A DNA stretch of 9,686 bases, from assembly GCA_023396045.1 (NCBI GenBank), contig JAEWXD010000060.1, positions 1 through 9,686 on the forward strand. The letters run 5' to 3'. Made by a program: the position numbers and the translations under genes. Positions within the stretch are counted from its first letter, which is position 1. Each line of letters opens with the position of its first letter. Shown one piece after another: positions 1-5,989 of the stretch. The stretch comes from Bacillota bacterium (GTDB lineage: Bacteria > Bacillota > Clostridia > Christensenellales > Aristaeellaceae). The notes beneath the pieces are model-generated. The model did no database searches. It was not told where the DNA came from and saw only the letters and a program-made list of their open reading frames with translations.

Positions 1-56
1 GAACCCGGGACACCCTGATTAAGAGTCAGGTGCTCTACCAACTGAGCTAATGGCGC
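1..56 (-). tRNA. tRNA-Lys (anticodon CUU), 3' end cut off by the window edge
   Basis: Read on the minus strand from base 56, the sequence folds as a tRNA: 5' acceptor strand GCGCCAT, D arm GCTC-AGTTGGTA-GAGC, anticodon stem CCTGA/TCAGG around the loop CTCTTAA, variable loop GTGTC, then T-stem strand CCGGG and TTC. The anticodon CUU lies at window bases 21-23 and decodes AAG (lysine). The rest of the T arm and the 3' acceptor strand lie beyond base 1, so this is a truncation by the window and not a pseudogene. A consensus promoter sits just upstream. Confidence 0.96.
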
Positions 57-72
57 ATAAACAACACAAATT

Positions 73-101
73 ATTATAATAACAAATATATGCTTTGTCA
101 A
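73..101 (-). promoter_or_regulatory. Consensus sigma-A promoter for tRNA-Lys
   Basis: On the minus strand there is a perfect -35 TTGACA (bases 101-96), a 17-bp spacer and a perfect -10 TATAAT (78-73). Transcription should begin about 7 bases further on, giving a leader of roughly 10 nt before the mature tRNA 5' end. Full consensus in both boxes with optimal spacing is typical of strong stable-RNA promoters. Confidence 0.93.
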
Positions 102-298
102 GAATTTTGTGCGCTGTAATATAAAAAAGAAATTTTTTGTTTGCATCGGCTTTCATTTGCAAGCATACTATTTAGTTAAAATAGTTAAAAAAACAACAAA
201 AGATAGCAAAAGTTGAACTACTCTTCTAAATTCCTAAACATTAGGTGAAAATTTCAATATTATTTAAGATTTTATTCGTCCATTTTTTATAAAAGTAC
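102..298. other. AT-rich noncoding spacer between divergent transcription units
   Basis: The spacer separates the leftward tRNA promoter from the rightward surface-protein promoter. I see no open reading frame with a ribosome binding site, no RNA gene and no terminator hairpin. It holds a tandem 9-bp duplication, listed separately, and several A and T tracts that could bend DNA or act as UP-element-like sequence for either promoter. Confidence 0.6.
173..190. repeat. Perfect tandem 9-bp repeat (TAGTTAAAA x2)
   Basis: TAGTTAAAA occurs twice head to tail with no spacer. The 9-bp period is close to one helical turn, so a protein could contact both copies from nearly the same face. In such AT-rich DNA a chance or slippage origin is also likely. 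No function is assigned. Confidence 0.6.
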
Positions 299-313
299 TT
301 GTAAATGTTACAA
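299..313. promoter_or_regulatory. Candidate operator: palindrome TTGTAA-N3-TTACAA
   Basis: TTGTAA, ATG and TTACAA form a perfect 6-3-6 inverted repeat whose left arm is the -35 box of the surface-protein promoter. Binding of a dimeric regulator would cover the -35 element, which suggests repression. The partly similar TTTGTTACAAA occurs at 4711-4721 upstream of the three-gene cluster. The regulator family is unknown and an A/T-rich palindrome can arise by chance. Confidence 0.35.
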
Positions 314-327
314 ACTTAATATATAAT
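299..327 (+). promoter_or_regulatory. Sigma-A promoter of the surface-protein gene
   Basis: A -35 box TTGTAA (299-304), a 17-bp spacer and a perfect -10 TATAAT (322-327) predict a start near base 334 and a leader of about 30 nt before the ATG at 365. The -35 box is also the left arm of a short palindrome, so a regulator could compete with RNA polymerase here. Confidence 0.8.
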
Positions 328-350
328 TACCTTGTATAGTTATATTTTTG

Positions 351-356
351 AAAGGA
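351..356 (+). promoter_or_regulatory. Ribosome binding site fixing the surface-protein start at 365
   Basis: AAAGGA lies 8 nt before ATG 365. The alternative in-frame ATG at 332 has no purine-rich element in front of it and sits about where transcription begins, so the downstream start, which also gives a proper signal peptide, is preferred. Confidence 0.85.
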
Positions 357-364
357 AACTTGAT

Positions 365-2227
365 ATGAAAAACATTTTAAAAAAATGTTTGGCCTTATCC
401 GTTGCATTGGTGCTTGTGCTTATAGCCTTTCCATTGAACAATGTTTTGGCGCAAACAGGCACACATAACGTAAATTTCCTTAAACAATGGACCAATGAAT
501 CCTCTGTTTTAAAAGACACATTAAATGTGCCCCTCAATTTAGGCGATAAATTGGGCAACCCTCGTGAACCCAATAGCGGTTTGCTTCGCGGCGCAGCCAA
601 AATCTTCTTGGCATGGTCTACCAAGCCTATCAAGGCAAATGGTACAGCACCGGATGATGCGCTATTGTTTAGTGCAGAAGACACTTTGCAAACTGCTATA
701 GACAATGGCTTAACCGCCAATGCAAACGGCTCCTATGACCTCTATGGTATTTACTTTGAACTTCAACCGGGTACTGCATTGTCTGGCAATCCTTTCGCTA
801 TGGGTCTGGCATTTTTAGGCTTGGGCAGTACCGTAAATAAATTGGTAAATAGTTCTAAAAACAGCATTGAATTTAACAAAGTTATTTCTGCAGAAGATAC
901 TTTGCCATCCACCACACTATATAAAAATGAAACCACTGCAAGTGCAATTACGGTAATAGATAATTTTGATCTGAATGCTTTAAACGACATTGTTGTGGAA
1001 GCAAACTTTGAAATGGAAAAAGTGGTATCTTATGTAATGTATAAAAACCCTTATGTAAGCAATTCCATTTTACCTATTTTCAACCGTGAATATGCAACAA
1101 AAATTGCAGCAGAAACAGCCGAAGAATTTAAAGGTTTTCCGGTTGCAAACCCTAACTATACCTATGTTGATTTAGCTGTGGATTTTGACCCGGAACTCAT
1201 TATGGGCGAATATATGTTCCTTGAGTTTGATAGCTATGCATGGCGCCCCATGATGGTGCTTGATGCTGCCGGCCAGCCAATGGAAATTGTAGACCCTACC
1301 AATAACTTTTCGGTATTGGGTAAGGGCTATCTTGCTTTCAATAAATTTGTAAGCAATACAAATTCTAAAACCGTGTTTGTTGTAAAAAATCCAGCCAAAT
1401 CAGCTAAATTTACCATTCGTACCACTTTGCGTTATGACGATAAAGCTGCAAATGGCAGAAAAGAAAGAATTGCAGAAAATTTAGTAAGACCAACAGCAGG
1501 CGTTAAAACCGTTGGTGAAGAAATTGTAAAAAATATGACTTTGAAATCCCTAACCAAAAAGGATATCAAAGCTTTATATCCAAATTTTTCAGATGAACAA
1601 ATTGAAAACTATGTTTTCAAGGCAGATAATCTTAAATTATCAGAATTGGTTGAACAAGGCATAACCGAAAAAACCTATAAAATTGATGGTAGTATTTTCG
1701 GTAAAGCAACAGCAGATTTGGGAAGCATTGGCGGTTTTTCCACTGCAAGTACTACGGACATTAAAAAAGTAGCACCCAAAAAACCACTTAATGTGGGTTG
1801 GCATTTGGACTTGTATAAGGCTATTCATAAATTTATAAGCATAACCCCGGGCAAAGAATTACCACCCGAAGTATTGGCGTTGTTACCGGAACCCCGTGAA
1901 AACATGCTCAATGGCATGAATCACATTCCTTTTGCGCCGGCAGAAGTTACAGTAAAAGTAGCAGACGGCACTTGGACCTTTGTTGGCTACGACAAAGTGG
2001 AAGATGTTGTAAACGGTGCAGATATTGTATTCACAGGCTCTTGGAAATTTGCTGCCGATGCAGTTGAAACAGACGCACCAGCCCCAACAGAAGCACCAAG
2101 CGTAGCTCCGGTTAAAACAGCACCAAAAACTGGCGATACGAGCAATACTGCACTTTATGTTGTTGCGATACTTTTGCCTATGTTGCTTGCAGCCTATGTA
2201 ATTGGTAAGAAAAAACAAAATCAATAA
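365..2227 (+). CDS. Secreted cell-wall-anchored surface protein with SHIRT-like domain and xPKTG sorting signal
   Basis: This encodes a 620-aa protein exported and probably covalently attached to the cell wall by a sortase. The start is the ATG at 365, which has AAAGGA 8 nt upstream. An in-frame ATG at 332 lies at or before the predicted transcription start and would precede the signal peptide with charged residues. Residues 1-29 are a signal peptide (KK near the N-terminus, hydrophobic core, likely cleavage VLA|Q). Residues about 35-135, with FLAWSTKP and ending YDLYGIYF, recall the ends of InlB-type/MucBP-like beta repeats. Residues about 485-562, with ELPPEVLALLP and DGTWTFVGYD...FTGSWKF, resemble a SHIRT-type domain. 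A Pro/Ala/Thr linker (570-586) leads to APKTGD (586-591), a membrane segment (about 597-613) and GKKK. Residues 140-480 I do not recognise. It is probably an adhesin or surface display protein, ligand unknown. It is transcribed alone. Confidence 0.85.
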   Translation: MKNILKKCLALSVALVLVLIAFPLNNVLAQTGTHNVNFLKQWTNESSVLKDTLNVPLNLGDKLGNPREPNSGLLRGAAKIFLAWSTKPIKANGTAPDDALLFSAEDTLQTAIDNGLTANANGSYDLYGIYFELQPGTALSGNPFAMGLAFLGLGSTVNKLVNSSKNSIEFNKVISAEDTLPSTTLYKNETTASAITVIDNFDLNALNDIVVEANFEMEKVVSYVMYKNPYVSNSILPIFNREYATKIAAETAEEFKGFPVANPNYTYVDLAVDFDPELIMGEYMFLEFDSYAWRPMMVLDAAGQPMEIVDPTNNFSVLGKGYLAFNKFVSNTNSKTVFVVKNPAKSAKFTIRTTLRYDDKAANGRKERIAENLVRPTAGVKTVGEEIVKNMTLKSLTKKDIKALYPNFSDEQIENYVFKADNLKLSELVEQGITEKTYKIDGSIFGKATADLGSIGGFSTASTTDIKKVAPKKPLNVGWHLDLYKAIHKFISITPGKELPPEVLALLPEPRENMLNGMNHIPFAPAEVTVKVADGTWTFVGYDKVEDVVNGADIVFTGSWKFAADAVETDAPAPTEAPSVAPVKTAPKTGDTSNTALYVVAILLPMLLAAYVIGKKKQNQ

Positions 2228-2238
2228 TTCTTTTTAAT

Positions 2239-2270
2239 AAAAAGTACTTAGCGCTGGCTAAGTGCTTTTT
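2239..2270 (+). terminator. Intrinsic terminator after the surface-protein gene
   Basis: AAAAAGTACTTAGC and GCTAAGTGCTTTTT pair as a 14-bp stem with one G-U wobble around the loop GCTG. The stem ends in a T tract. The left arm begins with A residues, so the hairpin could also work on the opposite strand. Confidence 0.93.
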
Positions 2271-2278
2271 GTTTATAA

Positions 2279-2306
2279 TTGACTTTTTCTGTATATACTA
2301 TATAAT
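2279..2306 (+). promoter_or_regulatory. Sigma-A promoter of the HPr-like gene
   Basis: -35 TTGACT (2279-2284), a 16-bp spacer and a perfect -10 TATAAT (2301-2306) predict a start near 2313 and a leader of about 30 nt. The promoter begins 8 bases past the preceding terminator, so the small gene is an independent unit. Confidence 0.83.
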
Positions 2307-2327
2307 GAAACTGTTAGTTCACTTATG

Positions 2328-2334
2328 AAAGGAG
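2328..2334 (+). promoter_or_regulatory. Ribosome binding site fixing the HPr-like start at 2343
   Basis: AAAGGAG is 8 nt upstream of ATG 2343. The in-frame ATG at 2325 directly abuts this element and has no Shine-Dalgarno sequence of its own, so the 82-codon version is the likely product and not the 88-codon one. Confidence 0.9.
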
Positions 2335-2342
2335 CAGCAATT

Positions 2343-2591
2343 ATGAAATTAAGAAATGATGCAGATATCAAAGCTTTTTTAGATATTGTTAAACAATGCG
2401 AGGGTCGTGTATTTTTAATATCTCCGGAGGGGGATCAATACAACTTAAAATCTACCCTTACCACCATTTATCTTGCCATGGGTCAACTTTTGCAAGAACA
2501 AGGCGATAAATTAGAGCTCTTTGCAGAAAACAAAGAAGATGAACAAAAGCTTCTTAAATTCTTAGACGAAAACCCACAAATTTTAGGCTAA
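2343..2591 (+). CDS. Small HPr-like protein without the catalytic histidine
   Basis: This 82-aa acidic cytosolic protein has no signal peptide or membrane segment. By eye, residues about 11-78 align with the HPr phosphocarrier of Bacillus from helix 1 to the C-terminus. The best anchor is NLKS (34-37), which matches the NLKS around the regulatory Ser46 of HPr and puts Ser37 at that position. It is followed by a GD-plus-beta-strand segment (GDKLELFAENKEDE) and a last helix like that of HPr. The N-terminal strand and active-site loop bearing His15 are missing, and the protein contains no histidine at all, so it cannot be a PEP-dependent phosphocarrier. A regulatory role like that of Crh, which keeps Ser46 but not His15, is possible but is inference. 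It may simply be an HPr-fold protein of unknown function. It has its own promoter and terminator. Confidence 0.8.
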   Translation: MKLRNDADIKAFLDIVKQCEGRVFLISPEGDQYNLKSTLTTIYLAMGQLLQEQGDKLELFAENKEDEQKLLKFLDENPQILG

Positions 2592-2594
2592 TAC

Positions 2595-2615
2595 AAAGAC
2601 CTTCGGGTCTTTTTT
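2595..2615 (+). terminator. Intrinsic terminator of the HPr-like gene
   Basis: AAAGACC and GGTCTTT form a 7-bp stem closed by a stable UUCG tetraloop and followed by more Ts. It begins 4 nt after the stop codon. Confidence 0.93.
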
Positions 2616-2663
2616 ATTGCTTATATTGAAAAGTAAATGTAAAAGGTTAAATAATAAAAATGC

Positions 2664-2682
2664 AATGCATACATTATGCATT
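2664..2682. repeat. Short inverted repeat in the convergent intergenic gap
   Basis: AATGCAT and ATGCATT form a perfect 7-bp inverted repeat separated by 5 bp. Each arm contains the self-palindrome ATGCAT. It lies between the terminators of two converging genes. It is probably incidental structure or an extension of the terminator region. Confidence 0.45.
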
Positions 2683-2708
2683 ATAAAAGGCAAGCCGTGG
2701 CTTGCCTT
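2683..2708 (-). terminator. Intrinsic terminator of the ABC-F gene, overlapping its stop codon
   Basis: On the minus strand AAGGCAAGCC and GGCTTGCCTT form a near-perfect hairpin of 9-10 bp with a tiny loop, followed by TTTTAT. The first two bases of the stem are the last two bases of the TAA stop codon, so the terminator starts inside the end of the coding region. Confidence 0.85.
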
Positions 2709-4620
2709 ATTGTAGTTTCTGTAATTGCATATCTATTTCTTCCATTTGGGTAAACAAATTTTGTTGCTTTGTTTGCTCGGTGGCATATTCTTGTTGTAGG
2801 CTTGCAACCAATGTGCCGTCCTTATAGGTGTCAGGGTTTGCAAGTTTTGTTTCTATATCTGTGCAGCGTTGTTCAGAATCCAATATGGCTTTTTCTAAAG
2901 CTTGCAGCTCTTTTTCAAGGCTGGCAATGCGCGCCTTTTCTTCCTTTGTTTTTTTGCGTTGTTTTTGTAATTCCGTGCGTGTAATGCCTTGTTCTTCCAA
3001 TGGAATTTTAGGGGCATTCTTTTTTTCTACAAAATCATCATAATTGCCAAGGTAAACTTCTATGCTTTCTTCGTCCATTAAAAATATTTTGTTGGCAAAC
3101 TTGTTGATAAAGTAACGGTCGTGGCTTATGGCAAGTATGGTGCCGCTGTAATCTGCCAAGGCTTGCTCCAATACTTCACGGCTATCGGCATCTAAGTGGT
3201 TGGTAGGTTCGTCAAGCAGCAAAAAGTTATTTTTTTGCAGCATAAGTTTAGTAAGCAATACCCTTGCACGTTCGCCGCCAGAGAGCATATGTGTGGGTTT
3301 AAATACTTCATCGCCTGTAAACAGAAATAAACCTAAAGCACCACGCACTTCATGTTGTTGCATTTTTGGGAAGCTGTTCCAAACGTTATCTAACACACTC
3401 AAATCTTTTTGTAAACTGCTGTGGTGTTGGTCAAAATAGCCGGGGTCTACATTTACGCCAAAGCTGCTATAACCTTCATCGGCTTGCAGTTGGTGCATAA
3501 TAATTTTAAGTAATGTAGATTTACCTACGCCGTTTTTACCTATCAGCGCCACTCGGTCGCCGGCACGCAAATCAAAGCTAATGTTTTTAAACAGTTGCTT
3601 GCCATCAAAGCCTTTGGCAACATCACGCACCTTGAGCACTTCCTCGCCACTGCGTAATTTTGCTTCAAAATGGAAGTCGATTTGTGCTTCTTCTGCGGGG
3701 CGTTCTAAAAGTTCTAATTTATCTAAACGCTTTTGCCTGCTTTCTGCTGCTCTGATGGATTTTTCTCTGTTAAACTGTCTGTATTGGGCAATAATGTTTT
3801 TTTCTCTTGCAATTTGTTTTTGTTGCAAGTTGTAGGCCTTCATTTCTGCTTCAAAGGTAATGGCACGCTTTTTTTGGTAGTCGCTATAATTGCCTGTATA
3901 TTTGATAATTTTACCATTTATCAGTTCGCCCATGCTGTTGCAAACGTGGTCTAAAAAATAACGGTCATGGCTAATTACAATCAGCGCACCTTTGTAGTTG
4001 TTTAAGTATTCTTCAAGCCAAGCGATGGCGTCCAAATCCAAGTGGTTGGTGGGTTCGTCCATAAGTAAAATATCAGGCTTTTGCAATAGTATTCTGGCAA
4101 GGGAAAGCCTTGTTTTTTCGCCCCCGCTAAAACTACCCACCAAGCGTTCAAAGTGGTTTTCTGTAAAGCCTAAGCCGTTTAATACACCAATAATTTCGCC
4201 TTGGTAGGCATAGCCTTCCATTTTATTAAATTGTTCTGTTAAATGGTGGTAGCTATTGGCAAGCTGTATGGCGGTGGTGTCATCTTTGGCATGTGCCATA
4301 TCTTGCTCCAATTTGGATATTTTCTGTTCAAGCTGTATTACATCTTTAAACACTTCAAGCATCACTGCCATTACAGTGCTATCATCATTTATATCGTTAT
4401 TTTGGGCAAGATAGCCAATACGGCTGTCTTTGGCAATGTGTACAAGGCCGCTGTCGGCTTGCATTTCACCGCAAATAATGCGTAGCATGGTGGTTTTGCC
4501 GGATCCGTTTACGCCTGTTAAGCCCATGCGTTCCCCGTTTTGCAAGGCAAACTGCACACCATTTAAAATGCTGTCAATTCCAAAACTTTTATGTATATCC
4601 TGTAAAGAAAGTACGATCAT
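2707..4620 (-). CDS. ABC-F family ATPase (YdiF-like), ribosome-associated translation factor
   Basis: This 637-aa soluble protein has two ABC ATPase domains in one chain and no membrane segments, as in the ABC-F family, whose members bind the ribosomal E site. Domain 1 has Walker A GVNGSGKT (36-43), signature SGGEK (165-169), Walker B with DEPTNHLD (188-195) and SHDR (217-220). Domain 2 has GKNGVGKS (361-368), LSGGE (446-450), DEPTNHLD (470-477) and SHDR (499-502). All catalytic motifs are intact. The charged helical linker (about 250-310) is the P-site-tRNA interaction region and is short, and residues about 548-637 form a C-terminal coiled coil, as in YdiF/Uup-type proteins. The start at 4620 follows AGGTGG by 3 nt (AGGTG by 4) and gives the usual N-terminal MIVLSLQDIHKSFG. 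The start nine codons upstream is unlikely because it would begin close to the predicted transcription start. A housekeeping or stress role is more likely than antibiotic resistance, given the short linker and short leader. Confidence 0.95.
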   Translation of the reverse strand: MIVLSLQDIHKSFGIDSILNGVQFALQNGERMGLTGVNGSGKTTMLRIICGEMQADSGLVHIAKDSRIGYLAQNNDINDDSTVMAVMLEVFKDVIQLEQKISKLEQDMAHAKDDTTAIQLANSYHHLTEQFNKMEGYAYQGEIIGVLNGLGFTENHFERLVGSFSGGEKTRLSLARILLQKPDILLMDEPTNHLDLDAIAWLEEYLNNYKGALIVISHDRYFLDHVCNSMGELINGKIIKYTGNYSDYQKKRAITFEAEMKAYNLQQKQIAREKNIIAQYRQFNREKSIRAAESRQKRLDKLELLERPAEEAQIDFHFEAKLRSGEEVLKVRDVAKGFDGKQLFKNISFDLRAGDRVALIGKNGVGKSTLLKIIMHQLQADEGYSSFGVNVDPGYFDQHHSSLQKDLSVLDNVWNSFPKMQQHEVRGALGLFLFTGDEVFKPTHMLSGGERARVLLTKLMLQKNNFLLLDEPTNHLDADSREVLEQALADYSGTILAISHDRYFINKFANKIFLMDEESIEVYLGNYDDFVEKKNAPKIPLEEQGITRTELQKQRKKTKEEKARIASLEKELQALEKAILDSEQRCTDIETKLANPDTYKDGTLVASLQQEYATEQTKQQNLFTQMEEIDMQLQKLQ

Positions 4621-4650
4621 AAGCCACCTGTAGTATAAAGTATACAAAAC

Positions 4651-4679
4651 AGTATAGCGAATTTTTTATGTTTTGCCAA
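4651..4679 (-). promoter_or_regulatory. Sigma-A promoter of the ABC-F gene
   Basis: On the minus strand there is TTGGCA (4679-4674), a 17-bp spacer and TATACT (4656-4651). Each box differs from consensus at one base. Transcription would start near 4644, leaving a leader of only about 24 nt. That is too short for the attenuator leaders seen upstream of many resistance-type ABC-F genes. Confidence 0.82.
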
Positions 4680-4711
4680 TATTCATATTTTTTATTGCAA
4701 ACCAAGGTTCT

Positions 4712-4740
4712 TTGTTACAAAAAAGTAATAAAATTATAAA
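4712..4740 (+). promoter_or_regulatory. Possible second, upstream promoter of the three-gene cluster
   Basis: TTGTTA (4712-4717), a 17-bp spacer and TATAAA (4735-4740) form a plausible but weaker promoter upstream of the extended -10 promoter. Such AT-rich DNA gives frequent chance matches, so this is only a candidate. Confidence 0.35.
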
Positions 4741-4746
4741 TAAATA

Positions 4747-4775
4747 TATACATTTTAAGTATTCTGTGATATACT
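4747..4775 (+). promoter_or_regulatory. Extended -10 promoter of the three-gene cluster
   Basis: TATACT (4770-4775) is preceded by TG at 4767-4768, giving the TGnTATAAT-type extended -10 element. A weak -35 (TATACA, 4747-4752) lies 17 bp upstream. The start would be near 4782, leaving a leader of about 24 nt that contains the GGAGG ribosome binding site. Confidence 0.75.
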
Positions 4776-4793
4776 TTATTAAGATATATGCAC

Positions 4794-4798
4794 GGAGG
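4794..4798 (+). promoter_or_regulatory. Ribosome binding site fixing the first cluster gene's start at 4806
   Basis: GGAGG lies 7 nt before ATG 4806. An in-frame ATG at 4788 precedes this element and would put charged/polar residues ahead of the signal peptide, so 4806 is the likely start. Confidence 0.9.
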
Positions 4799-4805
4799 TA
4801 GCTAT

Positions 4806-5981
4806 ATGAAGCGTCAATTTATTTTTGTAATTGTATTTATATTAGTCGCAGTGGCAAGCTTTGCTTATGCAGAAAATATGGCAGATACTGCAGACAATCA
4901 ATTGTTAAGAGATGAACTGTTAGAATTTGTATCCAATATATTGGAGCATGAAAAAAATTCCACCGAGCCAAAGGCAGACCCTCAAGAAACAGAGCTTGGC
5001 AGAATGATTGCCTCCGATAGCGTGGAGCTGTACTACCATGGCACCGGCACAGATGCCGTTTTAAGCGGTGTTAAAATGAAAGAATCCATCGCCACCGGCC
5101 CTCGTGGTGAGCAATTGTTTGATGATGTTACATCCCTTATTGCAAGGTACCCTAACGATAACCAAATCCTTTACGGCGATAAAGAATTTGCTACCTTATA
5201 TGTAGAAACAGACCTTCCTGAAACAGCCTCTTGGGGCCTTGTGGCAAGAGATGGCCAAAGAATTCAAAGTGTTTCTTACACTGTGAGTACTTTGCTTGAA
5301 GCCGAAGAATATCAAAACCTGAACCTTGTGTTTGAAGTAAACAACGGTTTTGTTTCCAGTATTGCCGTATACGGTTTAGATAGCCGTGTACCAAAAGCAG
5401 AAGTAGAAAACAGCATTGCCTATGCCGAAAAAACAGCAACACTCAAAAGTTATTTTGCCCGCCCAAGCAGTGCCGAAGGTAGCGAATTGGATGCCTTCCA
5501 AAGGGAGGACTTGGTTTTCTCCGGCCTTGATTATTTAACCCTTACCCCAGAAGCAGTGTTAGAAAAATTTGGCCCTGCCGATACAGATGAAATCAGCGAA
5601 GGTGAACCGCGTTTGCGCACACTTTCATGGGATGCCATTGACGCCAGCTTTGTTGTGAACGAACAAGGGGAATGTGTGAAACCGTATCGCTTTACCATTA
5701 AAGATGATGTTATAGAAGGCCCGCGTGCTTTGCGCATAGGGGATAGTTTCCCCGATATCTATAAGCGTTTCCGTTCTGAAGGCAACGGTATAGATAATCA
5801 AGGCGTAGAATTGCTTTATGGTGAATTTGGTAAAGCACCCTACGGTATTATTAGTTACTATGCCGATGGCTTAGAAATGAGTATGTTGCAAGAAATAGAA
5901 AGCACACAAAAAGAAAGCATTGTAATCAACCTTAATTTTGAAATGGATAAATTGGAGGAAATCACACTGTTTACAAATTAG
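4806..5981 (+). CDS. Secreted protein of unknown function with internally duplicated domain
   Basis: The 391-aa product begins with a signal peptide (residues 1-22: KR, hydrophobic stretch, AYA|E cleavage site). It has no lipobox cysteine and no sorting signal, so it is probably released or held by partners outside the membrane. The mature part looks beta-rich. Two segments resemble each other: about 98-190 and 305-389. Both start with GPR, carry a helix ending in RYP or RF, then DNQ plus a short run ending in LYG, and finish with alternating hydrophobic strands (LNLVFEV...SIAVYG and IVINLNFEM...EITLF). Between them, TPEAVLEKFGPAD (247-259) recalls the helix-turn motif of SmpA/OmlA-like small domains. 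I do not recognise a named family. It is the first gene of a likely operon: the next start codon is 8 nt downstream and that gene's AGGAGG overlaps this stop codon. Confidence 0.85.
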   Translation: MKRQFIFVIVFILVAVASFAYAENMADTADNQLLRDELLEFVSNILEHEKNSTEPKADPQETELGRMIASDSVELYYHGTGTDAVLSGVKMKESIATGPRGEQLFDDVTSLIARYPNDNQILYGDKEFATLYVETDLPETASWGLVARDGQRIQSVSYTVSTLLEAEEYQNLNLVFEVNNGFVSSIAVYGLDSRVPKAEVENSIAYAEKTATLKSYFARPSSAEGSELDAFQREDLVFSGLDYLTLTPEAVLEKFGPADTDEISEGEPRLRTLSWDAIDASFVVNEQGECVKPYRFTIKDDVIEGPRALRIGDSFPDIYKRFRSEGNGIDNQGVELLYGEFGKAPYGIISYYADGLEMSMLQEIESTQKESIVINLNFEMDKLEEITLFTN

Positions 5982-5989
5982 GAGGCAGT

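Noticed and set aside
246..256. Short near-palindrome TGAAA-A-TTTCA
   Set aside because: Only 5-bp arms of A/T-rich sequence in an A/T-rich spacer, so expected by chance and not tied to a promoter element.
340..720. 126-codon minus-strand open frame over the surface-protein signal peptide
   Set aside because: It is antisense to a well-supported gene with promoter, ribosome binding site and signal peptide. It shows no recognisable domain.
2707..4620. The ABC-F gene as an antibiotic-resistance determinant
   Set aside because: The linker between ATPase domains is short, the C-terminal coiled coil is of the YdiF/Uup type and there is no attenuator-type leader. A housekeeping role fits better, though resistance cannot be excluded from sequence alone.
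4621..4746. A riboswitch or long regulatory leader between the divergent genes
   Set aside because: Both predicted transcription starts leave leaders of about 24 nt, and the AT-rich gap shows no extended hairpin or terminator.
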